A stretch of DNA of 64,000 nucleotides from CALDTK01 sp963837005 (GTDB lineage: Bacteria; Bacteroidota; Bacteroidia; Chitinophagales; Saprospiraceae). A program made the position numbers and the translations under genes. Of the stretch, positions 25,238 to 33,624 are shown one piece after another. Each line of letters starts with the position of its first letter. The stretch's first letter is position 1. The notes under the pieces are model-generated. The model saw only the letters and a list, made by a program, of their open reading frames with translations, was not told where the DNA came from and did no database searches. The stretch is from the NCBI GenBank assembly GCA_963837005.1, contig CAWIMC010000001.1, positions 620,001-684,000 of the forward strand, in the 5' to 3' direction.

Positions 25238-26707
25238 ATGCCACAACCTACCCTTTCTACCCTCGGCGAACTTCGCGACTCCGGCTACCAACCATGCTCA
25301 ATCAAGGAGGAACTCCGCCGGAATCTCATCAGCAAAATCCAAGACAAGGCCAACGTCTTTCCCGGTATCCTCGGTTTCGACGATACCGTGTTGCCAGATG
25401 TGGAGCGCGCGATTCTATCACGACACAGTATTCTACTGCTCGGCTTACGCGGCCAAGCGAAAACCCGGATTGCTCGCCAGCTCGTCGGATTGCTCGACGA
25501 GTACATCCCCGTGGTAACCGGCTCGGAGCTCAACGATGACCCGTTGCAACCCCTGAGCCGGTACGCCGTGGACCTTATTGCGGAGCACGGCGACGCCACG
25601 CCAGTTGCTTGGCTCCACCGCAGCGATCGGTACGTCGAGAAGCTCGCCACCCCGGACGTGAGCGTCGCGGATCTCATCGGGGACGTAGACCCGATCAAGG
25701 CTGCCACCTTAAAGCTCCCCTACTCCGACGAGCGCACGATTCACTTTGGACTCGTGCCGCGGGCCCATCGCTGCTTGTTCGTCATTAACGAGCTGCCCGA
25801 TCTGCAGGCTCGCATACAGGTGTCGCTGTTCAACATTCTACAGGAGGGCGATATCCAGATTCGTGGCTTCAAGCTTCGACTCCCACTCGACATCCAGTTC
25901 TTGTTTACGGCCAACCCGGAAGACTACACCAATCGCGGTTCGATCATCACGCCGCTCAAGGACCGCATCCAGAGCCAAATCCTCACGCACTACCCCACCG
26001 ACATTGCGTTGGCGCGGCAGATTACGCTTCAAGAGGCCAAGCTTACGGACGACCAGCGCGATACCGTCACCGTGCCGGAGCTCCTGCTCACCATGCTCGA
26101 GACGGTGGTGATGAACGCCCGCAACTCGGAGTTCGTCGACGCAAAGTCTGGCGTGTCCGCACGTTTGAGTATCACCGCCTACGAAAATCTCATCTCCGCC
26201 GCCGAGCGCCGCGCAATCCGCAACGGAGAGGCCAAGGTGACGGCTAGGATTCAGGACTTCTGGGGCATCATCCCGAGCATCACCGGTAAGGTCGAGCTCG
26301 TGTACGAAGGTGAGCAGGAGGGCCCGTATGCGGTTGCCCTCAAGTTGATCGGGGAAGCCGTAAAGCAAACCTTCCTCGCCATCTTCCCCGATCCACGCAA
26401 GGCCAAGGCCGACCGTGACCCCTATGGCGTGGTACGTGCTTGGTTTGGCGGCGGGAACACACTATCGCTTCTCAACGAAGCCACCGAAGATCAATTCGTG
26501 ACCCAACTCAAGGAGGTAGCGGGCCTAGAGCGAATCGTCAAATCCGTAGATGTGGAGGGTGCCACACCCGAGCTTCTGATGGAATTGGTCCTGCACGGCC
26601 TCACTGAGACAGAGGTGCTAAATCGAGACTTCATCGACCGCCAGATGAACTTCCGCGATATGCTCGCTGGGATGCTCGACGACGAGGACATGTTCGGGGC
26701 GAACTAG
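25238..26707 (+). CDS. MoxR/magnesium-chelatase-like AAA+ ATPase
   Basis: A 489-residue AAA+ protein of the helix-2-insert clade related to ChlI and MoxR. Walker A is LLLGLRGQAKTRIARQL (GxxGxAKT as in MoxR) and the Walker B region reads CLFVINELPDLQARIQVSLF, with Asn in place of the usual Asp, a form I associate with this Bacteroidota subfamily. FTANPEDYTNRGSIITPLKD is sensor 1. The C-terminal quarter is helical. Start 25238 (MPQPTLSTLGELRDSGY) is preferred to 25151. No VWA-domain partner gene is adjacent, so the remodelling target is unknown. Confidence 0.82.
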   Translation: MPQPTLSTLGELRDSGYQPCSIKEELRRNLISKIQDKANVFPGILGFDDTVLPDVERAILSRHSILLLGLRGQAKTRIARQLVGLLDEYIPVVTGSELNDDPLQPLSRYAVDLIAEHGDATPVAWLHRSDRYVEKLATPDVSVADLIGDVDPIKAATLKLPYSDERTIHFGLVPRAHRCLFVINELPDLQARIQVSLFNILQEGDIQIRGFKLRLPLDIQFLFTANPEDYTNRGSIITPLKDRIQSQILTHYPTDIALARQITLQEAKLTDDQRDTVTVPELLLTMLETVVMNARNSEFVDAKSGVSARLSITAYENLISAAERRAIRNGEAKVTARIQDFWGIIPSITGKVELVYEGEQEGPYAVALKLIGEAVKQTFLAIFPDPRKAKADRDPYGVVRAWFGGGNTLSLLNEATEDQFVTQLKEVAGLERIVKSVDVEGATPELLMELVLHGLTETEVLNRDFIDRQMNFRDMLAGMLDDEDMFGAN

Positions 26708-26821
26708 GAGTCGCCACGGTGTCTACGTGGCGTTTCATCTTTGGACTAGCTTCGGCGCGACAGCGTTTGAGCTCTTAGCGCCTACAAACTAGTTACCAAC
26801 TGATCAGCTAAACGACTCCCT

Positions 26822-27436
26822 ATGCGTTTGACCATCCACCCCGACAATCCCCCGCAGCGTAAAATCGACCAAGCCGTCGAGATTATCCGTTCGGGCGGTA
26901 TAGCCATCTACCCTACGGATACAGTGTACGCGCTAGGCTGCACGATCGGGGACCAGGGGGCAGTACAAAAAATTTGTCGACTGCGGGGTCTCGACCCAGC
27001 GAAGGCTAACTTGTCGATCATCTGTCGAGACCTGAGTCAACTCAGCGATTATGCCGCACAGCTCGACAATAGCTTGTTCCGAGATCTAAAGCGAATTTTT
27101 CCGGGGCCGTACACGGTGATCCTTCAAGGCACCAAGCAGCTGCCCAAGATCTTCAAGAACAAAAAATCGACCATCGGCATCCGCGTGCCGCAAAGTGAGA
27201 CGATTAGAATGCTGGTTGAAGGGTTGGGCGAGCCAATTCTAACGACCAGCCTTAAGTGGGACGATGAGGTCGTAGAATACCCGACAGACATCGAGGACAT
27301 CGTAGATCGGTACGCAAGCGATGTCGACGTGATCTTGGACGCAGGGGCCGGCGGCAACGTACCGTCTACCGTGCTCGACGGTACGAGCGGACAGTTGGAG
27401 CTGATAAGGGCTGGCCTTGGGGAGTGGCCCATCTAG
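26822..27436 (+). CDS. Sua5/YciO/YrdC-family protein (threonylcarbamoyl-AMP synthase-like)
   Basis: A 204-residue single-domain member of the family that makes threonylcarbamoyl-AMP for tRNA t6A37. The substrate-binding motifs are AVEIIRSGGIAIYPTDTVYALGC at the N-terminus, KICRLRGLDPAKANLSIIC, LKRIFPGPYTVIL, and GIRVPQSETIRMLVEGLGEPILTTS. The pattern KxRxxxxxKxxxS is slightly altered (CRLRGLDPAKANLS), closer to the YciO branch, whose activity is less certain than that of TsaC. It is followed by the SRP RNA gene on the opposite strand. Confidence 0.85.
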   Translation: MRLTIHPDNPPQRKIDQAVEIIRSGGIAIYPTDTVYALGCTIGDQGAVQKICRLRGLDPAKANLSIICRDLSQLSDYAAQLDNSLFRDLKRIFPGPYTVILQGTKQLPKIFKNKKSTIGIRVPQSETIRMLVEGLGEPILTTSLKWDDEVVEYPTDIEDIVDRYASDVDVILDAGAGGNVPSTVLDGTSGQLELIRAGLGEWPI

Positions 27437-27480
27437 GGCAATGCTGGCAAAAAGCCGAGGGGCGGACAGCAACTGTTAAA

Positions 27481-27577
27481 AGGTGGTGGGCAATCACAAC
27501 GCACCGCTCGACTCAATACCCTTGCTGCGTTTCCGCCCTGGGGGATTCTCGAGGAGCTGGTCGTGCGACGCCCACCG
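27481..27577 (-). ncRNA. ffs: Bacterial small SRP RNA (4.5S RNA)
   Basis: The minus strand contains the SRP RNA core CCAGGGCGGAAACGCAGCAA: the GGAA-capped apical helix with the conserved asymmetric AGCA side that binds Ffh. Flanking it are paired arms AATCCC/GGGTATT, CTCGA/TCGAG, and terminal GGTGGGC/GCCCACC (plus-strand 27570-27576 and 27485-27491). The whole folds as one rod of about 95 nt. The 3' end runs into TTTT (27478-27481). A TACCTTTG -7 box sits 5-6 nt before the predicted 5' end. There is no Alu domain, as expected for a short-form SRP RNA. Confidence 0.92.
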
Positions 27578-27581
27578 TGGG

Positions 27582-27589
27582 CAAAGGTA
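27582..27589 (-). promoter_or_regulatory. -7 box of the SRP RNA promoter
   Basis: Minus-strand TACCTTTG, a full match to TAnnTTTG, 5 nt from the SRP RNA 5' end. About 18 nt further upstream lies the TTTTG of the dispersed repeat at 27599-27613, in the place of a -33 element. Confidence 0.65.
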
Positions 27590-27598
27590 GTCGCCTGC

Positions 27599-27613
27599 GC
27601 CTTTCGGCAAAAC
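27599..27613 (-). repeat. GNRA-hairpin repeat overlapping the SRP RNA promoter
   Basis: Stem GCC/GGC, loop GAAA, same strand as ffs. Its GTTTTG occupies the -33 position relative to the -7 box at 27582-27589. Confidence 0.75.
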
Positions 27614-27636
27614 TTTAGAAGCAACTATTTACACGG

Positions 27637-27689
27637 ATGACCGGGGTTATTATGGTGCCTGGGACCCAGGACGTTCGCCGTCCGGTCAT
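27637..27689. other. Structured intergenic element of unknown role
   Basis: Outer arms ATGACCGG (27637-27644) and CCGGTCAT (27682-27689) are perfect inverted repeats. Between them are CCTGGG-A-CCCAGG (27658-27670) and an overlapping GGACG/CGTCC hairpin (27669-27683). The stems are partly mutually exclusive. It sits between the SRP RNA promoter and the terminator of the giant gene. It could be part of a small RNA or a bidirectional termination or processing site; no known RNA family was recognised. Confidence 0.4.
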
Positions 27690-27764
27690 GTCATGCAGTA
27701 AGGGAGCGCTGATGCGGTGCCCTCTGGGGCGCACAGCCTGGACGCCTTGGGTGACGTCTCCTGA

Positions 27765-27779
27765 GTTTTGCCGAAAGGC
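27765..27779 (+). repeat. GNRA-hairpin repeat
   Basis: Stem GCC/GGC, loop GAAA. Intergenic; faces the copy at 27599 on the other strand at a distance of about 150 bp. Confidence 0.75.
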
Positions 27780-27797
27780 GACCCTGCCTTCATCACC

Positions 27798-27833
27798 AAA
27801 AAAATTGGGCCACCCCTTACGGAGTAGCCCAAT
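27798..27833 (-). terminator. Intrinsic terminator of the giant secreted-protein gene
   Basis: On the minus strand ATTGGGCTACTCC and GGGGTGGCCCAAT pair over 13 positions (two G-U) around a GTAA tetraloop, followed at once by seven T. It lies 77 nt beyond the stop codon of the 1698-residue protein. Confidence 0.88.
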
Positions 27834-27863
27834 CAAATAATCACACTTCTCTACAATCTTGAG

Positions 27864-27897
27864 AGTGGGAGGTGGCCCGGGGGGAAGGCCACCCACT
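27864..27897 (-). terminator. Second hairpin directly after the giant gene
   Basis: GGTGGCC (27871-27877) pairs with GGCCACC (27887-27893) and is extended by AGTGG/CCACT with small bulges. No T-tract follows, so it may protect the mRNA 3' end or act together with the intrinsic terminator further on. Confidence 0.5.
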
Positions 27898-27909
27898 ACC
27901 CCACTGCAA

Positions 27910-30900
27910 TTAGTCTCGGTTAATGATTACCCGCTCGGTCGAGAGGAAGCCCCCTGTCTGGATCGTGATCGAGTAGGCACCCGACGGGTAGTCGTGCGTG
28001 TTGAAGTCAACTTTAGCCTCTCCGGCAGGGACTACTCGTCGCACCAACTGGCGACCAAGCGCATCGGTGACGAGCAGGCTCACCTCGCGGTCGCCGAACT
28101 CGCTAAGAGATACAGTGAAGTACTCCGTGGCTGGATTCGGGTACACGTTGACGCGGCCCTCTTGCGCAAAGCGCACGAGGCGCTGCTCGCTGGAGAAATC
28201 CGAGTTGTCGTTGTACATCGCCGTGACACGGTAGAGGTTGTCGCCCTTTGCAGGGGTAGCATCTACGTAGCTGAAGCTACGAACGGCGTCACCTTCGCCG
28301 GCTGCCTCAACGGTGCCAAGTACCTCGAAGCGACCATTGTTGGTCGATCGCTCGACGGTGAAGTACTCGTTCTTGAAGGCCGTGTTGTTGGTCCAAACAA
28401 GCTCGACTGCCTGCTCACGGCGCTCGGCTTCGAGACGGAGGACATCGGGGTTGATGCGAAGGCCCTGTGTTTGGCCGGTGCAACCTGTAGCGTACTCGAC
28501 CACCGTGCGGAAGAGCTTAGCCCCGGCGGGGGTACGGAGGGACGCAGCCTCTCCATCAAAGTAGAAGCCGATGCGGATACCGGGGGCCTTCATGCCGCCC
28601 ATCATCTGTGCGCCCTTGTCGTAGACGAAAATGTTGACGCGCCACTTGTCGCCTGCCTGGTAGGCGATGATCTTAGCGTCCGATCCCATCACCTTGCCCC
28701 AACCGAGATTCGTGCGGCTCGTGGCCACCTTCGTCACGCCGTTAAAGCCAGCGGCCAGCGGACCGGCCGCGCCGTCGACCGTGACCACGTCACCGAAGTC
28801 CGAACCGTAATCGGACCCGTTGAGGTTGCCGGTCATTTTAAGGTCGTCGTAGAGCGCGGCTTCCCAGGTAAGGACCGGGACATCGATCTGCGTGAAACGA
28901 CTCCCGATGTCGGAGCTGTTGACCGTCGAGCTAATGATGACGAGGCCCTTGCCGCGTGCCATATCGAGCGTGGCCCACCGTGGGTCTTTGACGAGGACAT
29001 TGTAGCCGAGTGAGATCAGGTAGTGCTTGACGGCGGCATCTCCGTTGTTGAGCGAACTGTTGCCGACCACAAAGAGGATGTCTTTGTTACAGGTCGGGGC
29101 TGGTGTCGCCGTGCAGTCCTTATACGGCGAGAGGTTGCTACCGGGCACTACGTGGCGAGTACTGTTGGTTGGCGTCTGCCAGTACACGTTGAAGTGGTCT
29201 CCGCCGCCGCCCTCTTGGTGGAGGAGTTCGACGTAGTAGCGCTTGCCCTTCTCGAGACGGATCTTTTTCGAGGTCTGCGTCGTGTATTTGTGGAATTCAG
29301 TTACGCCGGTCCAGCCGTTGACCTCCGCGACGGCGACACTTTTGGTGTCCGTATCGTCGGTGGAGAGCATGAGCTTCGTCTGGTCATCGCCGGTAATCGT
29401 GAAGACGTACTCACCGGTGACATCGGGATGGATGTAGCCGCGGACGCGGGTACCGTACTGGTTAGCGGTGTTGACGTCGCTGGCAAACTTGGTGATGTAA
29501 TCTGTACGGCTAGGCGAGTTCGGGTAACGCTTGTCCTGGAGGAGTGCCCAAATATCATTACTGTTGATCCCGGTCCAAACCTCGCGAAGAAGGCTGCCTT
29601 TCTGCGTGACGCAATCGTCGGGCTTCGGTGTTGTGGCTTTTTCGCAAGTCTTAATGTCACCGATGTTGCTCGCTCCAATCAATTCGAACTTGCTGCTTCC
29701 GGGAACTTTCCAGAACACGCTAGCGTGGTCGCTCCCGCCGCCTTCTTTCTGCTGTAGTTCAAAGTAGTAGCCCTGGCCCGCCTCCAGGACAAACTTGTCC
29801 GAGATCTGAGTGTGCATTTTGCTGAGCTCGCCTGGGTTGGTCCACCCGGTAACGTTGGCAACGTCATAGGCGTAGGAAGCGTTGTTGGGCGCTCGGCTGA
29901 GCAAAAGACGAGTCTGGTCATCTCCGGAGACAGCAAACTGGTGCTCGCCGGTTTGAGTCGGGTAAATCCAGCCGCGGGTCCGAGTCCCGTAATTGTTGCC
30001 AATGTTAGCAGGAATCGCGAGCTTGGTGAGCTTCTGGGTTACCGTAGGGTTCTTCGGATAATTTGGCGACTTGTAGAGCCACGTCAGGTCCCAACCGCCG
30101 ATGTTCTCGTAGCGCTCGTACGTAACTGTACCTCGAGGACCTTGGCAGACCTGGCCGAGCGGGCTATCGTCGCCGTCGCAGCAGGCTCCCTTCTTCAGGC
30201 TGGCGGCAACCTCAGTTGCGCTCAAGGCACGGTTGTAAATAGCTACCTTTTTGATGGCACCTAGGAATGAGCGATCCAACGACATCTCGTTGAAGAGGGC
30301 TAGGTGGCAGTGCGATCCCCAGTTGGAAAAGTCGCCGCCGCGGGTGCCGGAGTAGCTCAGCTGACCGTCGACGTAGAAGTTTTCTTTTCCGTCGGCACTA
30401 CGCGTAAATACCACGTGCTGCACAGTGCCCACCTTGACACTGCCACTCGCCGTAAGGCGGTCGGGCATACCGTTATTGTCGGTGTGAGTCGTCTTGAGGC
30501 GAAATACCCAGCGGTTGCCTTCCTGTCCGAGCGTAAAGTTTCGGTTGTGTGTATTCTCGCTATAGGTTACGATACGCTCAGGTCCCGTCTGGAGCTTGTC
30601 GGCCCTCACCCAGGTCTCTACGGTGATGGCATTCGACATCATGAGCGTCCCACCAATGTTGTCGGCCGACGCCAGGCTCTTCACGATAGAGTGTCCCGTG
30701 TTGATCAAGCCGCAGTCCTTGTCGTACGTGATCGTCTTGGTATCTTGGATAGCAAGATTTAGCGGGTCACCGAAGCCGGCGCGATCGAAAACGTATTTAT
30801 CGTCCTCAGGAGTCAGGTTGTAGTAGGCGATCAATCCATGTGCATTCTGAGGCTCACAGCCAGCGACAGGCGGGGTGACGGCTTTGACGGTCACTACTAC

Positions 30901-33006
30901 GTTGAAGGCACAGGTCGTCGAGTTACCGCTTGGGTCGGTGGCCGTGTAAGTCACGACCGTCTGGCCCTCTGGGAACAAGTCACCAGGCTTCTTATTCGAG
31001 GTCACGGTTACCGGACCACAGTTGTCGGTAAACTTGGGTGCGGTAAAGTTGACGGCCAAGGGTGCTTTGGCCACGTTGAGTTGCGCGATGTCGGCTGGGC
31101 ACTGGTCCACCTTCGGGGCAGCCTTGTCGACGACCGTAATGGTCGCCTTGCAGTTGACGGTGTTCCCGCGGCGGTCACGCAGCGTGAAAACCACGTCCTG
31201 CTTTCCGAGGTCTGCGCAGGTGTAGGTGACGAAAGCTGCTTTGTTGACGAGGTACTCGAGCGCTGCACAGCTGTCGAAGCGCTCGGCGGCAAGCAAGCGC
31301 GCATCGACGCGGGTGGTGCCTTGCTGCGAGAGCGAAACCTCGATCGACTTACAGATCTTATCGGACGTGCCGTCTTGTGCGACGACGGGGCCATTGCCCA
31401 TAATGGCCTTGCCCGTGATCGTTCCGTTGTTGAAGAGCAGCCCTTCGTTGCTGATCCACTGGAAGTTGTTGATCAGGTTGTTGTTGACGAGTACGCCGCA
31501 GGCGAAGTTGTTGATCTCGCCGCGGTTGTCTATGATTCCTTCGTTAGTGAAGATACCAGAGCCACTGTTGTTGATGACGCCGGTGGAGCTGTTGGCGATC
31601 GTGCCCGAGACCGAGTTGACGATATCGCCGACGTTGTCAAGAAACGCATTGTTGGTGAACTGTGCCTCATTGAAAAGACTCACACCGTTCTCGAAGAAGC
31701 CGTTGTTGGTCAGGGTCTTCTTATTGAGAATATTAAAGAGGTTCTCGATGTGCGCCCCGGCTGCGTTCTCGAAGCGATCGTTGTTCTCGATGACGCCGCC
31801 ACTCTTGTTGGTCAGTCGACCGTCGTTGCGGAAGACGCTGTTGTTGACGATTCGGTCGACGCTCTCGATGAGGCCTGCGTTGACGAACGCTTTTTCGTTG
31901 ACGATTGAGCCGTTACCATCCTGTAGGATACGGTCGTTGTTCGTGAACGAACCCGTATTGGTCAGCGTACCCACGGTCTTAATGAGGCCCCCGTTTACGA
32001 AAGTACCATCATTGTTGAGATTGGTACCGACCACGAAATCGAGGACGCCGAGCGATTCGACGATAAACCGCGCATCGACGGCATTGGTAATCAGCCCCTG
32101 GATTATCATCGGGCGATTGACCCGTGTGATTCCGAAGTTCTGTAGAGAAAATGCGATCTCGAAGTCTCCACCGCTGTCCACGTCGAGGGTGCCCGACTTC
32201 TCAACGGTCAGGAACGAGCTTGTCGTGGTAGCGTCGTTGTACGTCTGTAAACGACCGCTCACGAAAATGCGACCCGGCGTATTCACGAGCGCCGCCTGCT
32301 GCAGGAAGCGACCACCTTCGTCGATGCGGATGATTCCGCCGTTGGTGATGGTAGAGTTCCGGAGGTTGTTGAGGACACCGCCGTTCTTAACGGTGATCGT
32401 ACCGCCGTTGGGGGCGACGTAGTTACCGGTGTCGCGGTTGATGAAGTTGCCGAAGACGTTGACGAATCCGCGATTCTCGAATTCTCCCCCGCTGTAAACG
32501 GCGAGATTGGTCGAGTCGAGGACGTCGAATGTATTTCCGTTTAGCATCCGACCGCGGACGCCAACCCAGCCCGCGCTTACGATTGGCCCGGTAGCACGTG
32601 CGAAGCCGGTAGGCATGACATACAGTGAGCCCCCCTTCTGGACGGCCACGTTACCAAAGGTGAGCAGCGTGGCGCTGACGTTAACACGATTAGCACCTGT
32701 GTTTAATGGCCCGCTGAGGCTCCACTCCCCACGAATCGTGAGCGTGCCACCGAGTGTGATCTCGCCAAAGCTGTTCACGTCAAAATCGGCGCTCAAATCG
32801 CCATTTATGAACACGCTCGTCCCTCCGGGCACGACAGCGTTGTTGCCGGAGGCGGGCAGGCCGTTCGACCAGTTGGCCGCCGTAAAGTAGTTTGCGTCCT
32901 GCGCCCCGGTCCAGATTGTCTGCGCGAACGCCAACGAAGTGGAACAGAGAGCCAGGAAGACTAGGCACGCATTTCGCAACGCGGCGTAGGAGTAGTGGTG
33001 ATTCAT
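27910..33006 (-). CDS. Giant type IX-secreted multidomain surface protein
   Basis: A 1698-residue secreted protein. Signal peptide, residues 1-29 (LVFLALCSTSLAFAQ). A W-x-G...NW module (TIWTGAQDANYFTAANWSNG) opens a long Asn/Gly-rich repeat region (about 60-570, NNxGxF-type units such as TNNGFFENGVSLFNEAQFTN), probably a beta-helix. Next come an HYR domain (about 630-715, VTYTATDPSGNSTTCAFNVV), a LamG-like domain (about 720-930, AITVETWVRAD), and two PA14 domains (about 960-1110 and 1140-1295). A flavodoxin-like/ThuA-like region follows (about 1305-1505, ILFVVGNSSLNNGDAAVKHY), and finally a type A sorting domain (from about 1619, VNVYPNPATEYFTV). Probably a cell-surface adhesin or glycan-binding protein. 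Confidence 0.9.
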   Translation of the reverse strand: MNHHYSYAALRNACLVFLALCSTSLAFAQTIWTGAQDANYFTAANWSNGLPASGNNAVVPGGTSVFINGDLSADFDVNSFGEITLGGTLTIRGEWSLSGPLNTGANRVNVSATLLTFGNVAVQKGGSLYVMPTGFARATGPIVSAGWVGVRGRMLNGNTFDVLDSTNLAVYSGGEFENRGFVNVFGNFINRDTGNYVAPNGGTITVKNGGVLNNLRNSTITNGGIIRIDEGGRFLQQAALVNTPGRIFVSGRLQTYNDATTTSSFLTVEKSGTLDVDSGGDFEIAFSLQNFGITRVNRPMIIQGLITNAVDARFIVESLGVLDFVVGTNLNNDGTFVNGGLIKTVGTLTNTGSFTNNDRILQDGNGSIVNEKAFVNAGLIESVDRIVNNSVFRNDGRLTNKSGGVIENNDRFENAAGAHIENLFNILNKKTLTNNGFFENGVSLFNEAQFTNNAFLDNVGDIVNSVSGTIANSSTGVINNSGSGIFTNEGIIDNRGEINNFACGVLVNNNLINNFQWISNEGLLFNNGTITGKAIMGNGPVVAQDGTSDKICKSIEVSLSQQGTTRVDARLLAAERFDSCAALEYLVNKAAFVTYTCADLGKQDVVFTLRDRRGNTVNCKATITVVDKAAPKVDQCPADIAQLNVAKAPLAVNFTAPKFTDNCGPVTVTSNKKPGDLFPEGQTVVTYTATDPSGNSTTCAFNVVVTVKAVTPPVAGCEPQNAHGLIAYYNLTPEDDKYVFDRAGFGDPLNLAIQDTKTITYDKDCGLINTGHSIVKSLASADNIGGTLMMSNAITVETWVRADKLQTGPERIVTYSENTHNRNFTLGQEGNRWVFRLKTTHTDNNGMPDRLTASGSVKVGTVQHVVFTRSADGKENFYVDGQLSYSGTRGGDFSNWGSHCHLALFNEMSLDRSFLGAIKKVAIYNRALSATEVAASLKKGACCDGDDSPLGQVCQGPRGTVTYERYENIGGWDLTWLYKSPNYPKNPTVTQKLTKLAIPANIGNNYGTRTRGWIYPTQTGEHQFAVSGDDQTRLLLSRAPNNASYAYDVANVTGWTNPGELSKMHTQISDKFVLEAGQGYYFELQQKEGGGSDHASVFWKVPGSSKFELIGASNIGDIKTCEKATTPKPDDCVTQKGSLLREVWTGINSNDIWALLQDKRYPNSPSRTDYITKFASDVNTANQYGTRVRGYIHPDVTGEYVFTITGDDQTKLMLSTDDTDTKSVAVAEVNGWTGVTEFHKYTTQTSKKIRLEKGKRYYVELLHQEGGGGDHFNVYWQTPTNSTRHVVPGSNLSPYKDCTATPAPTCNKDILFVVGNSSLNNGDAAVKHYLISLGYNVLVKDPRWATLDMARGKGLVIISSTVNSSDIGSRFTQIDVPVLTWEAALYDDLKMTGNLNGSDYGSDFGDVVTVDGAAGPLAAGFNGVTKVATSRTNLGWGKVMGSDAKIIAYQAGDKWRVNIFVYDKGAQMMGGMKAPGIRIGFYFDGEAASLRTPAGAKLFRTVVEYATGCTGQTQGLRINPDVLRLEAERREQAVELVWTNNTAFKNEYFTVERSTNNGRFEVLGTVEAAGEGDAVRSFSYVDATPAKGDNLYRVTAMYNDNSDFSSEQRLVRFAQEGRVNVYPNPATEYFTVSLSEFGDREVSLLVTDALGRQLVRRVVPAGEAKVDFNTHDYPSGAYSITIQTGGFLSTERVIINRD

Positions 33007-33155
33007 AAGAAATGTGTAAGTGGTTGTCGATAGGCAGAGCAGTGGCCCTCCGCACGTAGTGCAGACGATTACCACAAACTCTAATGTGAAAAGGGCACTA
33101 CTACTATAGCCATAGCGGGCTAAAGCAGTGAAGCGATTTGTTCTCTCTTGCCCTA

Positions 33156-33163
33156 CAAAGGTA
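33156..33163 (-). promoter_or_regulatory. -7 box for the giant secreted-protein gene
   Basis: Minus-strand TACCTTTG, 150 nt upstream of the start codon, giving a leader of roughly 140 nt. No clear -33 TTG is seen. Confidence 0.5.
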
Positions 33164-33233
33164 AGTGCCTCATGGACACACCACAGGCCTTACTACATCG
33201 CGGGTAGCCACTAACGTATTTCGGTTAATGTGC

Positions 33234-33572
33234 TTAACTATCTTTAGGGATAATACCAGTGCGCTCACCGAAATACTCTACGAACTGCTTCATCTGCTCT
33301 GCCATTTCCCGATTGTTGGTCGCGTTGCCATACGTAGTGACAAGACCTCTAAGCGTCTGGAACATAAAGCGATCCATTTCTTGTACCTGCATATCCTTGG
33401 TCCACAGGTCGATTTTCAACGTTTCCTTACGTTCCATATCGAATACACTCAGCAGCATCGCTTTGACGGGCTGAGGCTCGCCAATATCCGTCCCGCTCAG
33501 CTGCATATCGGTGGGCATACGCTCCTCATCGAGATTGACGATAATTTCTATTTTACTTGTCTTAGTACTCAT
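33234..33572 (-). CDS. gldC: Gliding motility protein GldC
   Basis: A 112-residue cytoplasmic protein of the GldC family, linked genetically to gliding and type IX secretion in Flavobacterium. Recognised by EIIVNLDEERMPTDMQLSGTD (here beginning KIEIIVNLDEERM), KAMLLSVFDMERKETLKIDLWTKD and the following V-x-EMDRFMFQTL, which match known GldC closely. The biochemical role is unknown. A TATTCTTTG box (33595-33603, minus) lies about 23 nt before the ATG. It is next to the giant type IX cargo gene, though separated by 227 bp. Confidence 0.9.
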   Translation of the reverse strand: MSTKTSKIEIIVNLDEERMPTDMQLSGTDIGEPQPVKAMLLSVFDMERKETLKIDLWTKDMQVQEMDRFMFQTLRGLVTTYGNATNNREMAEQMKQFVEYFGERTGIIPKDS

Positions 33573-33624
33573 GATTTCATTTGTTTATACATTCAAAGAA
33601 TAGATATACGAAGACTGCCTATCC

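Noticed and set aside
25238..26707. AAA+ ATPase inactivated by Walker B Asp to Asn
   Set aside because: The INELPDL form appears to be usual for this subfamily as I recall it, so it is not evidence of a lesion.
27859..32422. Long plus-strand open frames opposite the giant surface-protein gene
   Set aside because: They are antisense shadows of a repetitive, GC-biased gene; their products show no domains and the minus-strand protein is clearly genuine.
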